Positions 17,093-26,489 of a stretch of DNA of 64,000 nt are shown here, in pieces. The notes under the pieces are model-generated. The model searched no databases, had not been told where the DNA came from, and worked only from the letters and a program-made list of their open reading frames with translations. Each line of letters begins with the position of its first letter. The first letter of the stretch is position 1. The DNA comes from Planotetraspora silvatica (GTDB taxonomy: Bacteria > Actinomycetota > Actinomycetes > Streptosporangiales > Streptosporangiaceae): positions 248,001-312,000 of the forward strand of contig NZ_BOOQ01000009.1 of assembly GCF_016863315.1 (NCBI RefSeq), read 5' to 3'. A program made the position numbers and the translations under genes.

Positions 17093-18073
17093 ATGAGCGA
17101 ACCTCAGCCCTACCAGTGGCCTTACCCGGGCCCCTACCAAGGGGCGCCGTACGCGTGGCAGCCGGTTCGGGCTCCATGGGCCGTACGGCCGCTGCCGGGG
17201 ATTCGCTACGACAGGCTTGCCCGCACGTCGGCCCACCGGTGGTGGCGGCCCATCGCCGGCACGCTGGCGATCGTGGCCGCGTTCCTGGTGGTGTCGATCG
17301 GGCTCGGGCTGGCCGCGGGCCTGCTCTCCATCGTGGCCGGTCTGCCCATGTCGATGGACGGCACGCGCATCTTCATGGATCCGGTGGCCGATCTGGGATT
17401 CCAGCTTGGTGTGATCGCGTTGTCCATCCCGCTCGTCCTCGGGGCCGCCTGGGCGATCCAGCGGAGACCGCCGGGCACGCTCTCGTCCGTGGCCTTCCGC
17501 CTCCGCTGGGCGTGGCTGGGGCAGTGCCTGCTGATCGCGATCGTGGCGGTCGCGCTGGCGCAGTTCGCCGAGGCCGGGACGCTCCTGCTGAGCGGTGTGA
17601 GTCCAGGCTTCGGCTGGGTGGGGTGGGATCGGTTCCTGACGCCCCTCGTCGTGATCCTTCTGCTCGTGCCCTTCCAGGCGGCCGCGGAGGAGTACGCGTT
17701 CAGGGGCTGGATCATCCAGGCGTTCGGCACCTATTTCAAGAACCCGTGGCCGGGCGTCCTGCTGGGCGGCGCCGCCTTCGCCTCGCTGCACGGTTACACC
17801 GACTGGGGCATCGCCTACGTCTTCGGGTTCGGCGTTCTCATGGGATGGCTGGCGATCCTCACGGGAGGGCTCGAGGCCCCCATCGCCCTGCATGTGATGA
17901 ACAACCTCGCGGCCTTCGGCATCACCGCCGCCTCCGGAGACGTCGGGAGCGCGCTGACCCAGGGTGCGCTTCCCTGGCAGTCGATCACCGGAACGATCGT
18001 CCAGTTCGCCGTGTACGGCTTCGCGGTCGTGATAATCGCCCGAAAGAGGGCAATTCAGACGCTCTCGCGATAA
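17093..18073 (+). CDS. CPBP family intramembrane glutamic endopeptidase
   Basis: 326 residues from ATG 17093; longer in-frame starts back to 16964 run into the divergent promoter region. A Tyr/Pro-rich cytoplasmic N-terminus (about 1-45) is followed by about eight membrane helices. The CPBP/CAAX-protease-like motifs are intact: EEYAFRG (about 200-206, the EExxxR box), FASLHGYTDWG and HVMNN. Relatives are Rce1-type proteases or bacteriocin self-immunity proteins. No bacteriocin gene is adjacent. Confidence 0.88.
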   Translation: MSEPQPYQWPYPGPYQGAPYAWQPVRAPWAVRPLPGIRYDRLARTSAHRWWRPIAGTLAIVAAFLVVSIGLGLAAGLLSIVAGLPMSMDGTRIFMDPVADLGFQLGVIALSIPLVLGAAWAIQRRPPGTLSSVAFRLRWAWLGQCLLIAIVAVALAQFAEAGTLLLSGVSPGFGWVGWDRFLTPLVVILLLVPFQAAAEEYAFRGWIIQAFGTYFKNPWPGVLLGGAAFASLHGYTDWGIAYVFGFGVLMGWLAILTGGLEAPIALHVMNNLAAFGITAASGDVGSALTQGALPWQSITGTIVQFAVYGFAVVIIARKRAIQTLSR

Positions 18074-18190
18074 ATCTGACTAGAGAGGTCTGTTCGCGTC
18101 GGCGTTCCCGTGTTGCTGTGGAACGGTGATGGGGTATCAAGGGGATCGCGCCCGCTTCGCCATAGAAGGGGTGGAACGGTCCTTAATATC

Positions 18191-18205
18191 CCTCTGGGCC
18201 AGAGG
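18191..18205. promoter_or_regulatory. Inverted repeat just upstream of the propeller gene
   Basis: CCTCTGG-G-CCAGAGG, a perfect 7-base inverted repeat around a single base. It abuts the ribosome binding site TAGGAGG and lies 15 bases before the GTG. With a 1-base centre it cannot form a good RNA loop, so a protein-binding operator is the more likely reading. Confidence 0.4.
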
Positions 18206-18220
18206 TAGGAGGTACTGAGC

Positions 18221-21200
18221 GTGGCCTCGGGCCCCCACGAGCGCCGGCCTCGGCAGGATGCCGACGACGACGGCAGAGCACACGACGAGGGCCACCCGGA
18301 GCCCCCTCCGGCCCTTCATCACACGCCTCCGATCGTCTCTCCCTGGGCGATGCCTCCGTTCGGCGCTCCCGTGCCCGAGGACGCGGAGGAGCCCGAGGGC
18401 GCGCAGCAGCCGGAGAGCACGCAGAATCTGTGGGCGCCGCAGCCCGAGCCCTCTCCCGGGGACGGCGCGGACGCCCCTGAGAGCAAGCGGGAGCCGCGAA
18501 CCGGGCGCCGCCCCTACTCGACGTCGTCCGGCCAGGCGCAGCCCCGCCACAGCCGTACAGGGGACCGCCGATCCGAGACGCCCCCGCCGCCCGCCTCGCC
18601 GCCTCCCCCCGACTCGCCACCCGGCCAGGCCGGCGGGTCCGATCCGCCGTCCGGGTCGTCTGAGGCGTTCGGCGGGTCCGGGTCCTCTGGGTCTTCTGGG
18701 TCCGCCGGGTCGTTCGGCGGGTCGTCCGGGTCGTCTGCTCCGGTGCCCGGGCCGACCCCGGGCCCGTCCGGCTCGGGTTCGTCCGGCGGGCCGGCCGTTC
18801 CCGACGAGCCGCCCCGGCGGCGGCTGGTGGACGCTCCCGACAAGCTGGTGGCCTCCGGGCCGCCGCGAACGCCGCGGGCGAACATTCCCAAGGAGGACCC
18901 CGACGCCGACGGCGCTCCCCGGCGTGAGCGGCGCCTGCCGTACTCGTCCGGAGACGACCGCACTCTGGCGCACAGGCCGCCGGTCCCGGGAGCCGAAGAC
19001 CCGGCCGCCCCTTCTCCCAGCGGCATCCGGCTGGGTCCGGAGATCCCCGCGGAACCCGAGCCCGTCGCCTCGCCCGGCGACCCTCCCGTTCACCAGTCGG
19101 GTCCCGAGCCCCCGTACCGGCCGGTGCCCGAGGCCACGTATCCGGCGGATCCCGAGCCCCCGCGGGAACCGGTCGAACGGATCGGCCGCCCTCCGGGAGG
19201 GCGGCCCGCCCGGCCCGACGTGCTGGTCGCCATCGGCCCGCCGAGGACGGGAGCGGGCCGGCACCATCGGCGGCTCGCCCCGCCGCGCCGCTTCAGGCCC
19301 GGCAGGCTGGTCCTCCCCGTCCTGGTGACGATCGTGCTGCTGGCGGCGGCGGGACTGGGAGTGCTGGCCGTCAACTGGGCCAGAGCCCCGCAGTCCGCCG
19401 GACTGCGCCTCGCGGCGGGCGACGGCCAGTCGGGGGACGCCGCCTTCGCCGCGCCCGGCCTGCCGGGCAACGGCTCCAGCCAGGTACTCAACGCGATCGC
19501 CGCGGCGGGGTCGACCGTGGTGGCGGTGGGCAGCGACACCACGAGCACACTGCCGAGGCCCCTGTTCCTCGTGTCCACCGACGGCGGCAAGGACTGGGAC
19601 CTGGGACGCGTCGCCGGTCCCGCCGGCTATGAGGCGGGCGCGGGCGCGGTCGGCCGGGTCGTGGGAGGCGGCGGCCGCTGGCTGGCCGTCGGGACCGACG
19701 TCTCGGGCTGGGCGGGCCAGGCGGCACGCGGGATGTGGGTGTCGCCGGACGGCCGGGCGTGGACGGCGGTGGACCCGGCGGGACTCGCCGTCTTCGGCAG
19801 CCAGGACCGGATCACCGACGTGGCCAGGACCACCGCGGGATTCGTCGCCGTGGGCGCGTCCACGCTCAAGAACGGAACGGTCGGTCCCGTGGCCTGGACG
19901 TCGCCCGACGGCAGGACCTGGTCGAGGGCGGGCGACATCGGCACGCCGGACAAGGTCCGGGGGATGCGCGTGGTCGTCGCCCGAGGCGATCAGATCGTGG
20001 CCCTGGCCGATCCCGGTCCCGGCGACTCGGGTTCGGTGATCCTCCGATCGACTGACGGCGGCAGGACGTGGCTGAGGACCGCCGCGACCCTCGCCGGGGT
20101 GCAACCCGAGCCGGGTGCGCTCACGGCGACGGGGAACGGGTTCGTCCTCGTCCCGCCCCGCCAGCGTTCGGCAGCCGGTGAGGTGACCGTGTACTGCTCG
20201 CCCGAGGGCGCCCGGTGGAGCGAATGCGGGAGCATCGGCGGGCTCGGCCCCGAGAGCACGGGAGTCCGCGGGCTGGCGTCCTCGTCGGCGGGCGTCGCGG
20301 CCGTCGTCGAGTCGGCCTGGGAGACGTATGCCGTCTACACCAGCGATGACGGGCGCAAGTGGTCCAAGACGGCGAACCTGGGTGAGATCCCGGGCACCCT
20401 GCGCGGGCTGACGATCACCGACGCGGGCCTGGTCGTCGCGGGTGGGGACAAACGCGGCGCCGGTGACGTGGAGAACCTGCCCGTCCTCATGACGGCGGGA
20501 GACGGCAAGGCGCCCCGGTCGGTGCCGCTGGGGAACGTCGCCGGTCTCAGCCACCTGGCCAGGGACACCGCCGACGTCGCGGTCTTCGCCGGCGCGTTCG
20601 TCGCGGTCGGCTCGGCCAACGGCGACGCCGCCATCTGGACGAGCGGGAACAACGGGGCCAACTGGACCGACGCCGGCCTCTCCGCGCTGCTCGGCGGACC
20701 CGGTCGCCAGGCCCTCAACGGCGTGGCGCACGGCCCGAAGGGCTGGCTGGCGGTCGGCAGCACGATGACCGACCCCGCCGTCACCCGGCCGCTGCTGGTG
20801 ACCTCGTCGGACGGCGGGTCCTGGAAGGCCGGCCCGGCGATGGAGGTCTCCGCCGGTCACTTCCTGGTCGCGCCGCGCCTGGTCGCGGGCGGGCCCAAGG
20901 GTTACGTCCTGGCCGGCGACGATCGCAGCGCCACCGGCGTGCTGCCCGCTCTCTGGTTCAGCCCCGATCTCAAGCGGTTCACCCGTGTTCCGTCGGCCGG
21001 CATGCCGGCCGGGGGAGCGGGTGTGCGCCTCACCTCGGTCACCGCCACGCCGTCCGGATTCATGGCCGTGGGCGGGTCGGGCGCGCCCGACCTCGAGACC
21101 GGCGTCGTCTGGGTCTCGCCCGACGGGCTTCGGTGGACGCAGGCGGGCAGGGTGATCCCCGATGACGCCCGCTCGGCCGGACTGCGGCACGTGGTGGCCA

Positions 21201-21601
21201 CGGGCTCAGGAGTCGTCGCGATCGGCACCGAAGTCACCGAGGAGGGCGTCCGCCCGTTCTCCGCCGTGTCGGCCGACGACGGCGCCCACTGGGAGTACGG
21301 CCGGCTCCCCGCCGAGCAGACGGCCGTGGTGCTCGACCTGGTCGCGGCCAACGGCGGTCTGGTCGCCGTGGGATCGTACGGCCCGGCGGGCGAGGGCGAC
21401 AGCGCCGCGTGGATCTCCGAGGACGGGCTCGCCTGGACCCGCCAGACGCTCACCCAGGACGGCCTCGGCGGTGCCGGCACACAGTGGCTGGGAGCCGTGG
21501 CCGTGTCGGGGACCCGTGTGCTGGCCATCGGCAGGTCCACGGGATACGCCGACGACCACCTCACCATCTGGCGCAGCTCGCTCACGGCGGAGGGCCGATG
21601 A
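18221..21601 (+). CDS. Membrane-anchored Asp-box beta-propeller protein, unknown function
   Basis: 1126 residues from GTG 18221 (GGAGG 9 bases upstream). The first third is cytoplasmic and disordered: Pro/Glu-rich, then a Gly/Ser tract (about 145-190) and more Pro/Arg-rich sequence. One membrane helix (about 362-382) follows. The extracellular remainder (about 395-1126) has at least nine Asp-box/BNR-like repeats ([66 protein letters not shown]). These indicate one or two sialidase-type beta-propellers. No sialidase catalytic Arg triad or FRIP motif was recognised, so a binding or scaffold role is more likely. The 3' end overlaps the convergent Nudix gene by 20 bases. Confidence 0.85.
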   Translation: MASGPHERRPRQDADDDGRAHDEGHPEPPPALHHTPPIVSPWAMPPFGAPVPEDAEEPEGAQQPESTQNLWAPQPEPSPGDGADAPESKREPRTGRRPYSTSSGQAQPRHSRTGDRRSETPPPPASPPPPDSPPGQAGGSDPPSGSSEAFGGSGSSGSSGSAGSFGGSSGSSAPVPGPTPGPSGSGSSGGPAVPDEPPRRRLVDAPDKLVASGPPRTPRANIPKEDPDADGAPRRERRLPYSSGDDRTLAHRPPVPGAEDPAAPSPSGIRLGPEIPAEPEPVASPGDPPVHQSGPEPPYRPVPEATYPADPEPPREPVERIGRPPGGRPARPDVLVAIGPPRTGAGRHHRRLAPPRRFRPGRLVLPVLVTIVLLAAAGLGVLAVNWARAPQSAGLRLAAGDGQSGDAAFAAPGLPGNGSSQVLNAIAAAGSTVVAVGSDTTSTLPRPLFLVSTDGGKDWDLGRVAGPAGYEAGAGAVGRVVGGGGRWLAVGTDVSGWAGQAARGMWVSPDGRAWTAVDPAGLAVFGSQDRITDVARTTAGFVAVGASTLKNGTVGPVAWTSPDGRTWSRAGDIGTPDKVRGMRVVVARGDQIVALADPGPGDSGSVILRSTDGGRTWLRTAATLAGVQPEPGALTATGNGFVLVPPRQRSAAGEVTVYCSPEGARWSECGSIGGLGPESTGVRGLASSSAGVAAVVESAWETYAVYTSDDGRKWSKTANLGEIPGTLRGLTITDAGLVVAGGDKRGAGDVENLPVLMTAGDGKAPRSVPLGNVAGLSHLARDTADVAVFAGAFVAVGSANGDAAIWTSGNNGANWTDAGLSALLGGPGRQALNGVAHGPKGWLAVGSTMTDPAVTRPLLVTSSDGGSWKAGPAMEVSAGHFLVAPRLVAGGPKGYVLAGDDRSATGVLPALWFSPDLKRFTRVPSAGMPAGGAGVRLTSVTATPSGFMAVGGSGAPDLETGVVWVSPDGLRWTQAGRVIPDDARSAGLRHVVATGSGVVAIGTEVTEEGVRPFSAVSADDGAHWEYGRLPAEQTAVVLDLVAANGGLVAVGSYGPAGEGDSAAWISEDGLAWTRQTLTQDGLGGAGTQWLGAVAVSGTRVLAIGRSTGYADDHLTIWRSSLTAEGR

Positions 21602-21986
21602 TCCCCCACTCGGCCAGTGCCGCCGTGAGGCCGTCGGTCAGCGGGAGCCGTACGAGATCGGAGGGGTGGCACCAGCGGGCGTCTGCGGCGTCGTCCCCTG
21701 CGACGGGCCGGGCGTCCGAGGCGTTCGTCGCCAGGTAGTCGTGGATCTCGTAGACGACGCCGTCCGGGCCCGGCCGCTCGACGGTGCCGGCCAGTGGGCC
21801 GGCGATCACATCGAGCCCGGTCTCCTCCAGGAGTTCGCGGCGCAGCGCCTCCGCGTCGGTCTCTCCGGGCTCCACCCGGCCCCCGGGCAGCGACCACAAC
21901 CCCTGCCCCGGAGGGCGGCCTCTGCGCACCAGCAGCAGCCTGCCGTCGTCGACCACGATCGCTCCCACACATCTGACACGCCGCAC
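21582..21986 (-). CDS. Nudix hydrolase (MutT-like)
   Basis: 134 residues from GTG 21986. Complete Nudix box [23 protein letters not shown] (about 36-58), preceded by LWSLPG. Hydrolyses nucleoside diphosphates linked to another group; length and layout are MutT-like, but the substrate is not determined. Convergent with the propeller gene (20-base overlap) and divergent from the DUF6758 gene. Confidence 0.9.
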   Translation of the reverse strand: MRRVRCVGAIVVDDGRLLLVRRGRPPGQGLWSLPGGRVEPGETDAEALRRELLEETGLDVIAGPLAGTVERPGPDGVVYEIHDYLATNASDARPVAGDDAADARWCHPSDLVRLPLTDGLTAALAEWGIIGPPP

Positions 21987-22059
21987 AGAACCAAGATTAC
22001 GACTGGATAACAGGAAGACTCTTGACGCGACCGCTCACTCCGCAGCACCGTGAGTAGTT

Positions 22060-22704
22060 GTGAGAACCGCGCCTACCTGTCCGCGGTGTTTCGGGCCGCT
22101 GCACGAGCCGAACGTCTGGTCGAGCTCCTGGCGTTGCGGTGCGCACGGTGACGTGCTGCCCTTCCCGCCTCCCCGCCGCCCCTCTCAGGCCGCCCTCGAC
22201 GCGCTGCGCGGGGCCGCCAGGGTCCCCGTCTGGCTTCCGTGGCCGCTGCCGCCGAACTGGCTGGTGACCGGATTCGCCGAAGTGGGCGACGAGCGCAGCG
22301 GGGTCAGGGCGAGCGTCGTCGCGATCTCGGGGCCCTCGATCACCTACGGACCCGCCGACATGCTGCTGGTCGCCGAGGAGCCTGGGGTCGGTCTCGGCGC
22401 CGCCTACGCGGGGTTGCCCGGACCGGATCCCGGCGCCGGGTTCGACGCGGGGCCGCCGCACGTGAAGGTCGACGCTCGTGGCCATCCGACCGCACTGTGG
22501 TGCGCGGGAGGGGTGCCGGAGGACCGGGCGGCCTACGTCGGCGAGGCCCTCGGCAACTGGCTGTGGACGATCGCCTGGCCTGCGGAGGTCGGCTGCCTCA
22601 TCGCGCTGGCCGATCTCTCTCTGCGCGACCTGCGCGATCACGACCAGGCACTGGACCTTCCGTTCGGTGCCTTCTCGCCCAGACTGGACGCCGATGTCCA
22701 GTAA
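22060..22704 (+). CDS. DUF6758 family protein
   Basis: 214 residues from GTG 22060. An N-terminal zinc-ribbon-like knuckle (C7-P-R-C10, C26-x2-H29) is followed by VPVWLPWPLPPNWLVTGFAEVGDERSG and LLVAEEPGVGLGAAYAGLPGPDPG. This conserved core is found in many actinobacterial proteins of the same length. Function unknown; no membrane segment. It lies 39 bases before the metallo-beta-lactamase-fold gene on the same strand and may be co-transcribed with it. Confidence 0.8.
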   Translation: MRTAPTCPRCFGPLHEPNVWSSSWRCGAHGDVLPFPPPRRPSQAALDALRGAARVPVWLPWPLPPNWLVTGFAEVGDERSGVRASVVAISGPSITYGPADMLLVAEEPGVGLGAAYAGLPGPDPGAGFDAGPPHVKVDARGHPTALWCAGGVPEDRAAYVGEALGNWLWTIAWPAEVGCLIALADLSLRDLRDHDQALDLPFGAFSPRLDADVQ

Positions 22705-22743
22705 GGCGGGCGCGATCAGCTAGGGATAGTAAGGTTCTGAGCC

Positions 22744-23454
22744 GTGACAGCGCGTATCGAACGAGTGGTGACTTCGGGCGTCGTCGAGATCGAAGACGTC
22801 GAGCACAAGGTCGAGAACAATACCTGGATCGTGGGCGACGACGACGAGGTGATCGTCATCGACGCCGCGCGTGACGCGGAGAAGATCCTGGAGAAGGTGG
22901 GCGACCGCGAGGTCCTCGCCGTCATCTGCACCCACGGCCTGCCCGACCACGTGGGCGCCGCGATCGAGGTGGCCGCCAGGGACGAGGCCGTGATCGCCGT
23001 CCACGTCAAGGACAAGCGCCTGTGGCGGCAGACGTGGGAGGACACCTGGCCCGACATCGAGATGGAGGACGAGGGCCTGTTCGCCGTCGCCGACGTCGAG
23101 CTCGAGGTCCTGGCCACTCCTGGCGTGACGCCCGGCGGCGTGTCCCTCTACTGTGAGGAGCTCGACGCGGTCTTCACCGGCAAGACGCTCCAGCTGGACG
23201 GCCCGGGCAAGCTCGCGGGCGAGTACCCCGCCCTCAGCGACCAGCTCACCTCCATCGGCGAGCGGTTGTTCACGCTCCCGCACGCGACCCGGGTGCTCCC
23301 CACGCACGGCGAGGAGAGCAGCATCGGCGACCTCGAGCCGCAGTTCGACAAGTGGCTGTCCGGCTCGCTGACCTCGGAGGAGAGCATCGCGGAGCCGCCG
23401 CCTCTCGTGGACGGCACCAGGGTCTCCGGTGTCAGGCTGGACCTCGACGAGTAG
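22744..23454 (+). CDS. Metallo-beta-lactamase fold protein with degenerate metal site
   Basis: 236 residues from GTG 22744. The fold is recognisable by strand order and by segments that correspond to the standard motifs, but most metal ligands have changed. The HxHxDH motif reads THGLPDH (second His lost), the PGHT motif reads PGVTPGG (His lost), and the bridging Asp in GD reads FTGKT (Asp to Lys). Only PTHGEE keeps its His. A two-zinc hydrolase is therefore unlikely; a single-metal or non-catalytic function is possible. It ends 6 bases before the RecB-like nuclease gene, so these two are almost certainly one operon. Confidence 0.85.
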   Translation: MTARIERVVTSGVVEIEDVEHKVENNTWIVGDDDEVIVIDAARDAEKILEKVGDREVLAVICTHGLPDHVGAAIEVAARDEAVIAVHVKDKRLWRQTWEDTWPDIEMEDEGLFAVADVELEVLATPGVTPGGVSLYCEELDAVFTGKTLQLDGPGKLAGEYPALSDQLTSIGERLFTLPHATRVLPTHGEESSIGDLEPQFDKWLSGSLTSEESIAEPPPLVDGTRVSGVRLDLDE

Positions 23455-23460
23455 GCGATC

Positions 23461-24468
23461 ATGGAGCAGCTCGGCCTCGACGGCATGCCGAGGCGGCTCT
23501 ACACGTGCACGCCGTCCCGCCTGAACTCGTGGCTCGACTGCGGGCGCCGGTACCGCTTCACGTACCTCGACCGCCCGGCGCCGCAGAAGGGCCCTCCGTG
23601 GGCGCACAACAGCGTCGGGGCGTCGGTTCACAACGCCCTGGCGGCCTGGTGGCGTGAGCCGTACGAGCGCCGGACGCCGATGATGGCGGCCATCCTCGTC
23701 ACGAACGGGTGGATCACCGAGGGCTTCCGCGACGAGGAGCAGTCGGCGTTATGGCGTGATCGGGCACGCGAAATGGTGTCCGGATATGTCAGGACGCTTG
23801 ATCCTTCGGACGACCCGGTCGGCGTCGAGCGCACGGTGGCCACCCGGACGGCTGTGATCGCGGTGTCGGGACGTGTGGACCGGCTCGACCGGCGGGACGA
23901 CGAGCTCGTGGTGGTCGACTACAAGACCGGCCGCCGGCCGCTGGACGCCGACGACGCCAGGTCCTCGATCGCCCTGGCCATCTACGCCATCGCGTCGTCG
24001 CGCATGATGCACCGCACGTGCCGCCGCGTCGAACTCCACCACCTGCCCACGGGCGCCGTCGCCGAGTGGGAGCACACCGACGAGTCGCTCGCCCGCCATC
24101 TCCACAGGGCCGAGGAGATCGCCACGGAGGCCTCCGCGGCCGATGAGGCCTACCGGGCCTGGGCGGGGCGTCGTGGCGGCCGGACGGAACCGAGCCGGAC
24201 GAGGACAGGCCGTACGGACACGGGGCGGACCGACGCGGGGCGGACGGACACGGGCCGGGCGGACGCGAGCCGCACGGGGACCGCGCCCGCGGAGGTGCCG
24301 CCCGAGATCGATGAGCTGTTCCGGCCTAACCCCGGCCCGATCTGCTCGTGGTGCGACTTCCGGCGGCACTGCCCGGAAGGCCGGGCCGCCTCTCCGGACC
24401 GCCTGCCGTGGTCCGCGCTCGCCGTCGACTCGGAGACGGACACTCAGGCCACGACCCCGACGGCCTAG
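23461..24468 (+). CDS. RecB-like PD-(D/E)XK nuclease with predicted Fe-S cluster
   Basis: 335 residues. Nuclease core: motif II-III LVVVDYKTGRRPL (about 150-162, Asp and Lys of the PD-(D/E)XK site). The cysteines expected for the AddB/Cas4-type 4Fe-4S clasp are present: Cys27 near the N-terminus (SWLDCGRRYRFTYLDRP) and CSWCDFRRHC near the C-terminus (about 295-304). A low-complexity linker of RTDTGRTDAGRT-like repeats (about 237-280) separates the core from the C-terminal cluster. Single-strand exonuclease activity is expected from the family. The stop overlaps the convergent MpaB gene by 4 bases. Confidence 0.88.
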   Translation: MEQLGLDGMPRRLYTCTPSRLNSWLDCGRRYRFTYLDRPAPQKGPPWAHNSVGASVHNALAAWWREPYERRTPMMAAILVTNGWITEGFRDEEQSALWRDRAREMVSGYVRTLDPSDDPVGVERTVATRTAVIAVSGRVDRLDRRDDELVVVDYKTGRRPLDADDARSSIALAIYAIASSRMMHRTCRRVELHHLPTGAVAEWEHTDESLARHLHRAEEIATEASAADEAYRAWAGRRGGRTEPSRTRTGRTDTGRTDAGRTDTGRADASRTGTAPAEVPPEIDELFRPNPGPICSWCDFRRHCPEGRAASPDRLPWSALAVDSETDTQATTPTA

Positions 24469-25385
24469 ACGACGATCTTCCCGGGCCTCCTGCGCGGATC
24501 GACCAGCCCGCGCAGACCCTTGCTGACGTCGTATCCGGCCGCGGCCAGTCGTTCCCGCGACGCCTGCAACATCTCCCTCGTCGACGGGGTGAACGCGCGC
24601 TGGTGCACGAACTCCGGCAGTGAGTTCGTCACCGTGCGGAACGCTCTCAACGTGGCCGTCACGGCGCTCTGCGGTACCTCGGGCAGCACGCCGTACATCC
24701 GGCGGGCCCAGTCGGGCAGCGTGTAGTAGCACAGCGCCCCGAACGGGAAGTACATAGGCTTGCCGGGGCTGAGGAAGCGAAGGTCGTGCGGCAGGCGCGG
24801 CCACAGCAGGAACCGCACCGCCGCCACCGCTTCGGGGATGGGCTTCAGATGGGGCCGCATCTCGGTGAAGTAGGCGTCCATCTCGGCGACCGAGCCCGGC
24901 ACGTCCTCCGCGTGGAGGCCCACATAGGCCGCGCTACGTCGCTGCTCGGCCAGGTAGCGGTCGGCCACGCTGTCGGAGATCTTCGCGCCGGCCCGGCGGA
25001 CGATCTCCAGGTAGGACATGACCTCGGCGCAGTGGACCCACAGGAGCAACTCGGGATCGTCGACGCGGTGATGCCGCCCCGTCTCCGGGTCGTGGATGCG
25101 CAGCCCGCGGTGGATGCCCCGCACGCGCCGGCCGATCTCTTCGGCCTCCTCGGGGCTGCCGTAGGTCACCCGGCCGACGAAGTCCGCCGTACGGCGCAGC
25201 CGGCCGAACGGATCCTCCTGGAAGTTGGAGTTCTGCCAGACCCCGCGCATCGCCATCGGGTGGAGCGCCTGCAACATCAGGCCGCGGACGCCGCCCACCC
25301 ACATGGACCTGTCGATGTGCACCAGCCACGTGGCCGATTCCGGTGGCTGCGCCGTGGGCGCGTCGCTCGTCCCCATGCCGGTCAC
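24465..25385 (-). CDS. Oxygenase MpaB family (DUF2236) protein
   Basis: 306 residues from GTG 25385 (ATG 25376 is also possible). DUF2236 signatures: RGLMLQALHPMAMRGVWQNS near residue 35 and LLLWVHCAEVMSYLEIV (about 113-129) with its conserved His. The RFLSPGKPMYFPFGALCYYTLPDWAR block also matches. Latex-clearing protein and MpaB show that this family can be haem-dependent oxygenases; the substrate here is unknown. It starts 4 bases after the stop of the upstream alpha/beta hydrolase gene, forming a two-gene operon. Confidence 0.87.
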   Translation of the reverse strand: MTGMGTSDAPTAQPPESATWLVHIDRSMWVGGVRGLMLQALHPMAMRGVWQNSNFQEDPFGRLRRTADFVGRVTYGSPEEAEEIGRRVRGIHRGLRIHDPETGRHHRVDDPELLLWVHCAEVMSYLEIVRRAGAKISDSVADRYLAEQRRSAAYVGLHAEDVPGSVAEMDAYFTEMRPHLKPIPEAVAAVRFLLWPRLPHDLRFLSPGKPMYFPFGALCYYTLPDWARRMYGVLPEVPQSAVTATLRAFRTVTNSLPEFVHQRAFTPSTREMLQASRERLAAAGYDVSKGLRGLVDPRRRPGKIVV

Positions 25386-25389
25386 GCCT

Positions 25390-26268
25390 TCAGCCGTACT
25401 GGAGCAGCCGGCTCTCCGCGGCGTTCCAGAACCTGGTGAGGGCCGCGGCGGTGGTCTCCGGAGCCTCCACGGCGGGCGAGTGGACGGAGCCGGGGACGAC
25501 CACGCAGTCGGCCTCCAGCCGGTTGGCCATCTCGGCCTGCAGGAGCGGCGGCCACCCGTCGTCGTGCTCGCCGTACAGAACGAGGAGGTCGAGGCCGCTC
25601 TCGGCCAGCTCGGCCACGCGGTCGCGGGCGTTCAGCACCTCGTCCGCCATCGCCAGCAGGCCGGCGGGGGAGTTGGACAGCAGGCGCTTGCGCAGGAAGG
25701 CGACGATGTCGTCCGGCACACCCGCTCTGAGTGCGTCCGGTTCCATCCGGTTGGACCACAGGTAGTCCACGCCGTGCTCGGGCAGCTCCGCCAGCATCAT
25801 CCGGCCCGCCCGTTCCCGCGGGCCGATGATCCCCGCGGGTCCCGAGCTCATCAGTGTGAACGAGGCCAGCTGCGCCGTGCCGTTCAGGACGGTCTCACGG
25901 GCCACTAGGCCGCCGAACGAGTGGCCGAGAAGGTGGACCGGCTCGCCCGCGCCCACGACGCGGGCGATCGATTCGACGTCGGCGCCCAGCGACGCGCAGG
26001 TGTAGGCCTGGGGGTCGTCGGGCCCGGGCGTCTCGTACTGCCCGCGCATGTCGACCGCGATCACTCGCCTGCCGGCCTGGGCCAGCGTCTGGAGGACCGC
26101 GATGAAGTCTTCCTTGCTCCCGGTGTATCCGGGAACCAGGAGCGCCGGCCAGCGCTCCGCGACGCCGCTCACCGGCAGTGCCTCGAGGGCCGTGAACGAG
26201 CCCAGCTCCGTCTCGATCGGGAGGACGGAGACTCCCGGCGGGAGCGTCAGGAACCGCGGCGTGCTCAC
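25390..26268 (-). CDS. Alpha/beta-fold hydrolase
   Basis: 292 residues from GTG 26268, with GGAGGAG 6 bases upstream. Nucleophile elbow GHSFGG (Ser about 112), acid in LVLYGEHDD (Asp about 228), catalytic His in VVPGSVHSP (about 260). Intact triad, no signal peptide. Substrate not readable. Operon with the MpaB-family gene suggests the two act on the same lipophilic substrate. Confidence 0.88.
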   Translation of the reverse strand: MSTPRFLTLPPGVSVLPIETELGSFTALEALPVSGVAERWPALLVPGYTGSKEDFIAVLQTLAQAGRRVIAVDMRGQYETPGPDDPQAYTCASLGADVESIARVVGAGEPVHLLGHSFGGLVARETVLNGTAQLASFTLMSSGPAGIIGPRERAGRMMLAELPEHGVDYLWSNRMEPDALRAGVPDDIVAFLRKRLLSNSPAGLLAMADEVLNARDRVAELAESGLDLLVLYGEHDDGWPPLLQAEMANRLEADCVVVPGSVHSPAVEAPETTAAALTRFWNAAESRLLQYG

Positions 26269-26470
26269 AGTGTCTCCTCCGCCCCACCCGGGAGCCGCGT
26301 TACCGCTGGGCGGGACGGCTTACCCGCGTGGGACCGGCTGCTGTGCCTGTCGGCTGCTTCGCTCACGTGGCATCACGATACCGAGCGAAACCGTTCGCGA
26401 CACTGCCGAAAAACTTATGCAGGTTGCGGCTGGTCATCGCACACGCCTCATGCCAAAGTCCATACCCACT

Positions 26471-26486
26471 GGGAGGATGGCCTCCC
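26471..26486 (-). terminator. Short GC hairpin after the DEAD-box helicase gene
   Basis: GGGAGG-ATGG-CCTCCC, a perfect 6-base stem starting 4 bases beyond the helicase stop on the minus strand. There is no U-tract, so it is a weak terminator or a 3'-end stabiliser. Confidence 0.35.
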
Positions 26487-26489
26487 GGA

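Noticed and set aside
18137-21190. 1017-residue open frame on the minus strand opposite the propeller gene
   Set aside because: Arg/Gly/Pro-rich shadow typical of high-GC DNA; the + strand frame has a ribosome binding site, signal-anchor and repeated Asp-boxes.
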